A program made the position numbers and the translations under genes. A stretch of 44,964 nt of DNA from Pigoraptor vietnamica. Lineage: Eukaryota; Opisthokonta; Filasterea. The notes under the pieces were generated by a model, which searched no databases, was not told where the DNA came from, and worked only from the letters and a program-made list of their open reading frames with translations. Positions 43,140 through 44,964 of the stretch are shown here, in pieces. Each line of letters begins with the position of its first letter. Position 1 is the stretch's first letter. The DNA lies in assembly GCA_943704525.1 (NCBI GenBank), contig CALSCQ010002546.1, positions 1 through 44,964 of the forward strand. The letters are read 5' to 3'.

Positions 43140-44853
43140 CTAAGTGAAATCCCACGCGGAGTCGATTTCTTCGCTGCCCTGTGCCGAACACGGGACCTCC
43201 GCCTCAAAGGCGGGGCGAATGGGGTCGACCGCTTCCAGATCGCCAAGGGCTTCCTTGAGAACCGCAGCAAACTGGTGCATGACTGCCAACCAGTGCGCGA
43301 GACGCCGACAGCCCGCCGCTGAAACCGACACGCTCGTTCACGACAAGATCGAAAACGTCGAGGCGCTCATGGAATACACCCTGGACGGGGATTCCCGTGC
43401 TACCCGCCGCCCCCTTGCGAGGCGACATGGCGACGACTTACACCTTGTGCTCGTTGACGAGCATGCCGAAGACTGCGAGCTTCGACGCCCGCGCGCGCGC
43501 CGATCGCTCGTGCCTCTGCCGTCCGCCAGCACGCTTTCCACGTGGCTTTCGAGGGCGAGCAGCATCATGACGGCCATCTTTTCGGCATCCCTGTGATCCG
43601 CCGCAGGTTTGCATATCGCCGGATCGGCCTCAACGAACAACAGCGGCGCCAACCCAATCACGCCTCGGACTTTCGCGACCATGTCCGCGCGACGAACGTC
43701 AATCTCGCGCTCATTGGGTGCGTATGCAGCGTACTCGCTGAGGTATGACTCGACTGACACCTGCAAGACCGAGGAAAGCGCGCGGGCCATAAAGAAGAAG
43801 AGCGGGAACTGCATCTCGTAATGGAGCTGCGCCTCGCGATCGCGCTGAGGATTGAAGTATGTCGACGCATACGAGTACAGCGCAATCTCGTAACAATCGA
43901 GCGCGGCCTCAGGCGTGCACGTCTCCCACCGGCACAGCGTGGGAGAAGAAATCGCCCGTGATCTGCTGCAGTTCAGACGCGTTATAAACACCGGGACGCG
44001 CGCGCACGACCTCCTCCGCGTGCCGACTCGCAAACGTCGAAGGGGACATTGCGCTGGTGGCGACGGGCACCGCGTTCAGGATCGCCTGAAACTCCTTGCG
44101 CCACTCCTCCAGCGTGGTATCGATGAACGCCCGCGCATCTTCGCTCCAATGCAATGCGATGCGGTTTGGGGGCGTCCGATACACCCCAAAGAGCTGGAGA
44201 AGTTGGAGGAAGGGCGGAACGGATCTGCCAGAGTCCACGCGATGAGTTGAGTAGCGGCACATTACGTACTGTAAGTCGCACAATATTCAACTTTCGCTGC
44301 GAGACTCACGCATGTCTGGGAGCAAGAGCGCTCAAGAGCACGACATACGGGTCGTCGCGGAGGTCTTCGCGGGCGGCCGCAGACAACAGGCACCAAACGG
44401 CATGTCAGCACGGCCCAACCGACAAGACAACAGCAGACGTGCACCAAGGGAGGCCCACCCTTTGCCTTGTACAAGGGCAACGTCAGCCCAAGGCCCACCG
44501 AAAGAGGCACAACGCCGCCCGTATTATCCTCGAGCGTCACATCCTTCACAGACGCTTTCAAAAGGGTCGCAATACACTCGGCAATTTGGGTGGTCACAAC
44601 GCCGTTGGGCACTGTAACTGTCAAGTGGGGAGACCCCTCCACATCGACTTCAATCCCGGTGCTTGAGACGAGTGCAGCGGCACCGGCGCCTGCTTCGCCC
44701 CTGTGTGTGCATGAAGGTTGTGTGGTAAGTCAAAACCAGGACTTCTGAAGAAAATAAAAGAAAAATAAATAAGGGAACCCGACGCGCCAGCTTGGTCACA
44801 TTGTGGAGAGGGTCACCTGCACGCTTTGGGCCGGCATCTTTTCCCGTGCTCAT
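43140..44853 (-). CDS. Unrecognised helical protein gene, frame broken near the 3' half
   Basis: Plausible exons: 44853-44817 (MSTGKDAGPKRA), 44689-44459, 44364-44310, 44224 to about 44000, then a frame open to 43338, and a final frame ending at TAG 43140. Exon 2 encodes a beta-rich, possibly ubiquitin-like stretch (HLTVTVPNGVVTTQIAECIA, VTLEDNTGGVVPLSVGLGLT). Next come DDPYVVLLSALAP and FLQLLQLFGVYRTPPNRIAL, then long amphipathic helices (CYEIALYSYASTYF, REAQLHYEMQFPLFFFMARA, EKMAVMMLLALESHVESVL). I do not recognise a family. Frames change twice: near 43900, where an intron GTGCGC...CTGAG (about 94 nt) could explain it, and inside a GC-repeat near 43495, where no intron fits but another frame continues KLAVFGMLVNEHKV. 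The last piece (FAAVLKEALGDLEAVDPIRP) is in a third frame. It is either a decaying gene or affected by sequence errors near the contig end. Confidence 0.4.
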
Positions 44854-44913
44854 TCTCGAGCTGCGAAATCGGCAGGATTGAGGCCAAAGAGGCATGCACA
44901 CACTCGCCGAAAA

Positions 44914-44914
<1 letters not shown>

Positions 44915-44960
<46 letters not shown>
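44915..44960. repeat. Poly(A) tract, 46 nt
   Basis: A pure A run two bases from a C, four bases before the window end. It could be the tail of a retroposed sequence or a low-quality contig edge. Confidence 0.9.
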
Positions 44961-44962
<2 letters not shown>

Positions 44963-44964
44963 AA

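Noticed and set aside
43885-43930. Very short (22-28 nt) intron to join two frames of the 3'-end gene
   Set aside because: All other introns here exceed about 50 nt. A 94-nt intron with a GTGCGC donor and CTGAG acceptor explains the same frame change better.
44890-44964. Poly(A) tract as evidence for a LINE or processed retrocopy
   Set aside because: No reverse-transcriptase remnant, intronless copy or target-site duplication can be seen, and the tract touches the window end, so an assembly edge is equally likely.

Overview
The window is nuclear DNA from a GC-rich, intron-rich microbial eukaryote. Its genes are split by short GT-AG introns (roughly 50-450 nt, donors mostly GTG(A/C/G)G(T/C), acceptors mostly CAG). 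The genes are close together and lie on both strands. Long GT/CA microsatellites are common in the introns. The gene content (LIM-RasGEF, PDE5/6/11-type phosphodiesterase, Arp2/3-activator-like tail, metaxin 1, GLOD4, TMEM234, and the cilium-associated TTC23 and TSNAXIP1 families) suggests a flagellated protist with an animal-like signalling toolkit, such as an amorphean or obazoan. I cannot name the species. All gene models were spliced by eye; reading frames were checked across junctions wherever possible.

Layout. 276-1864 (+): 3' part of a protein with a PB1 domain, two WH2 motifs and a connector-acidic tail. 2230-5579 (-): secreted, membrane-anchored sialate O-acetylesterase, 12 exons. 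6184-11660 (+): probable fusion of a TSNAXIP1-like N-terminus to a GAF-GAF-cyclic-nucleotide phosphodiesterase. 12090-13778 (+): CS-domain and Sel1-repeat protein with a C-terminal membrane anchor. 13945-15493 (+): GLOD4 with an N-terminal extension. 15615-17086 (-) and 17429-19696 (+): two divergently transcribed PLP aminotransferases of fold classes IV and III. 19873-22125 (-): metaxin 1. 22954-23328 (-): small secreted protein. 24064-30143 (+): LIM-domain RasGEF, 17 exons. 30484-32987 (-): EamA-type transporter with a minisatellite in its last intron. 33824-34644 (+): TMEM234. 34802-36858 (-): TTC23-like TPR protein. 37408-38909 (+): secreted N-formylglutamate-amidohydrolase-like protein, whose leader and first codons exist in three tandem copies. 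39403-40515 (-): single-exon basic protein, possibly a transcription factor. 40516-44964: poorly coding region with an orphan promoter-like block, an ABCG fragment and an unrecognised, partly frame-broken gene.

How the genes relate. This is an ordinary eukaryotic gene neighbourhood, not an operon. Recurring themes are cilia (TTC23, TSNAXIP1-PDE), small-GTPase and cytoskeleton control (LIM-RasGEF, PB1-WH2-WH2-CA), mitochondria (MTX1, and presequence-like N-termini on GLOD4 and the class III aminotransferase) and secreted hydrolases. The most unusual observations are: (1) the 92-bp tandem triplication upstream of and into the 37.4-kb gene, which creates two 22-codon upstream ORFs that repeat its signal-peptide start; (2) the apparent TSNAXIP1-GAF-GAF-PDE fusion; (3) the PB1 domain joined to a WH2-WH2-CA actin-nucleation tail; (4) a 53-bp tandem duplication that copies a splice donor in MTX1; and (5) a recurrent GCGAGT (GC-AG) donor class.
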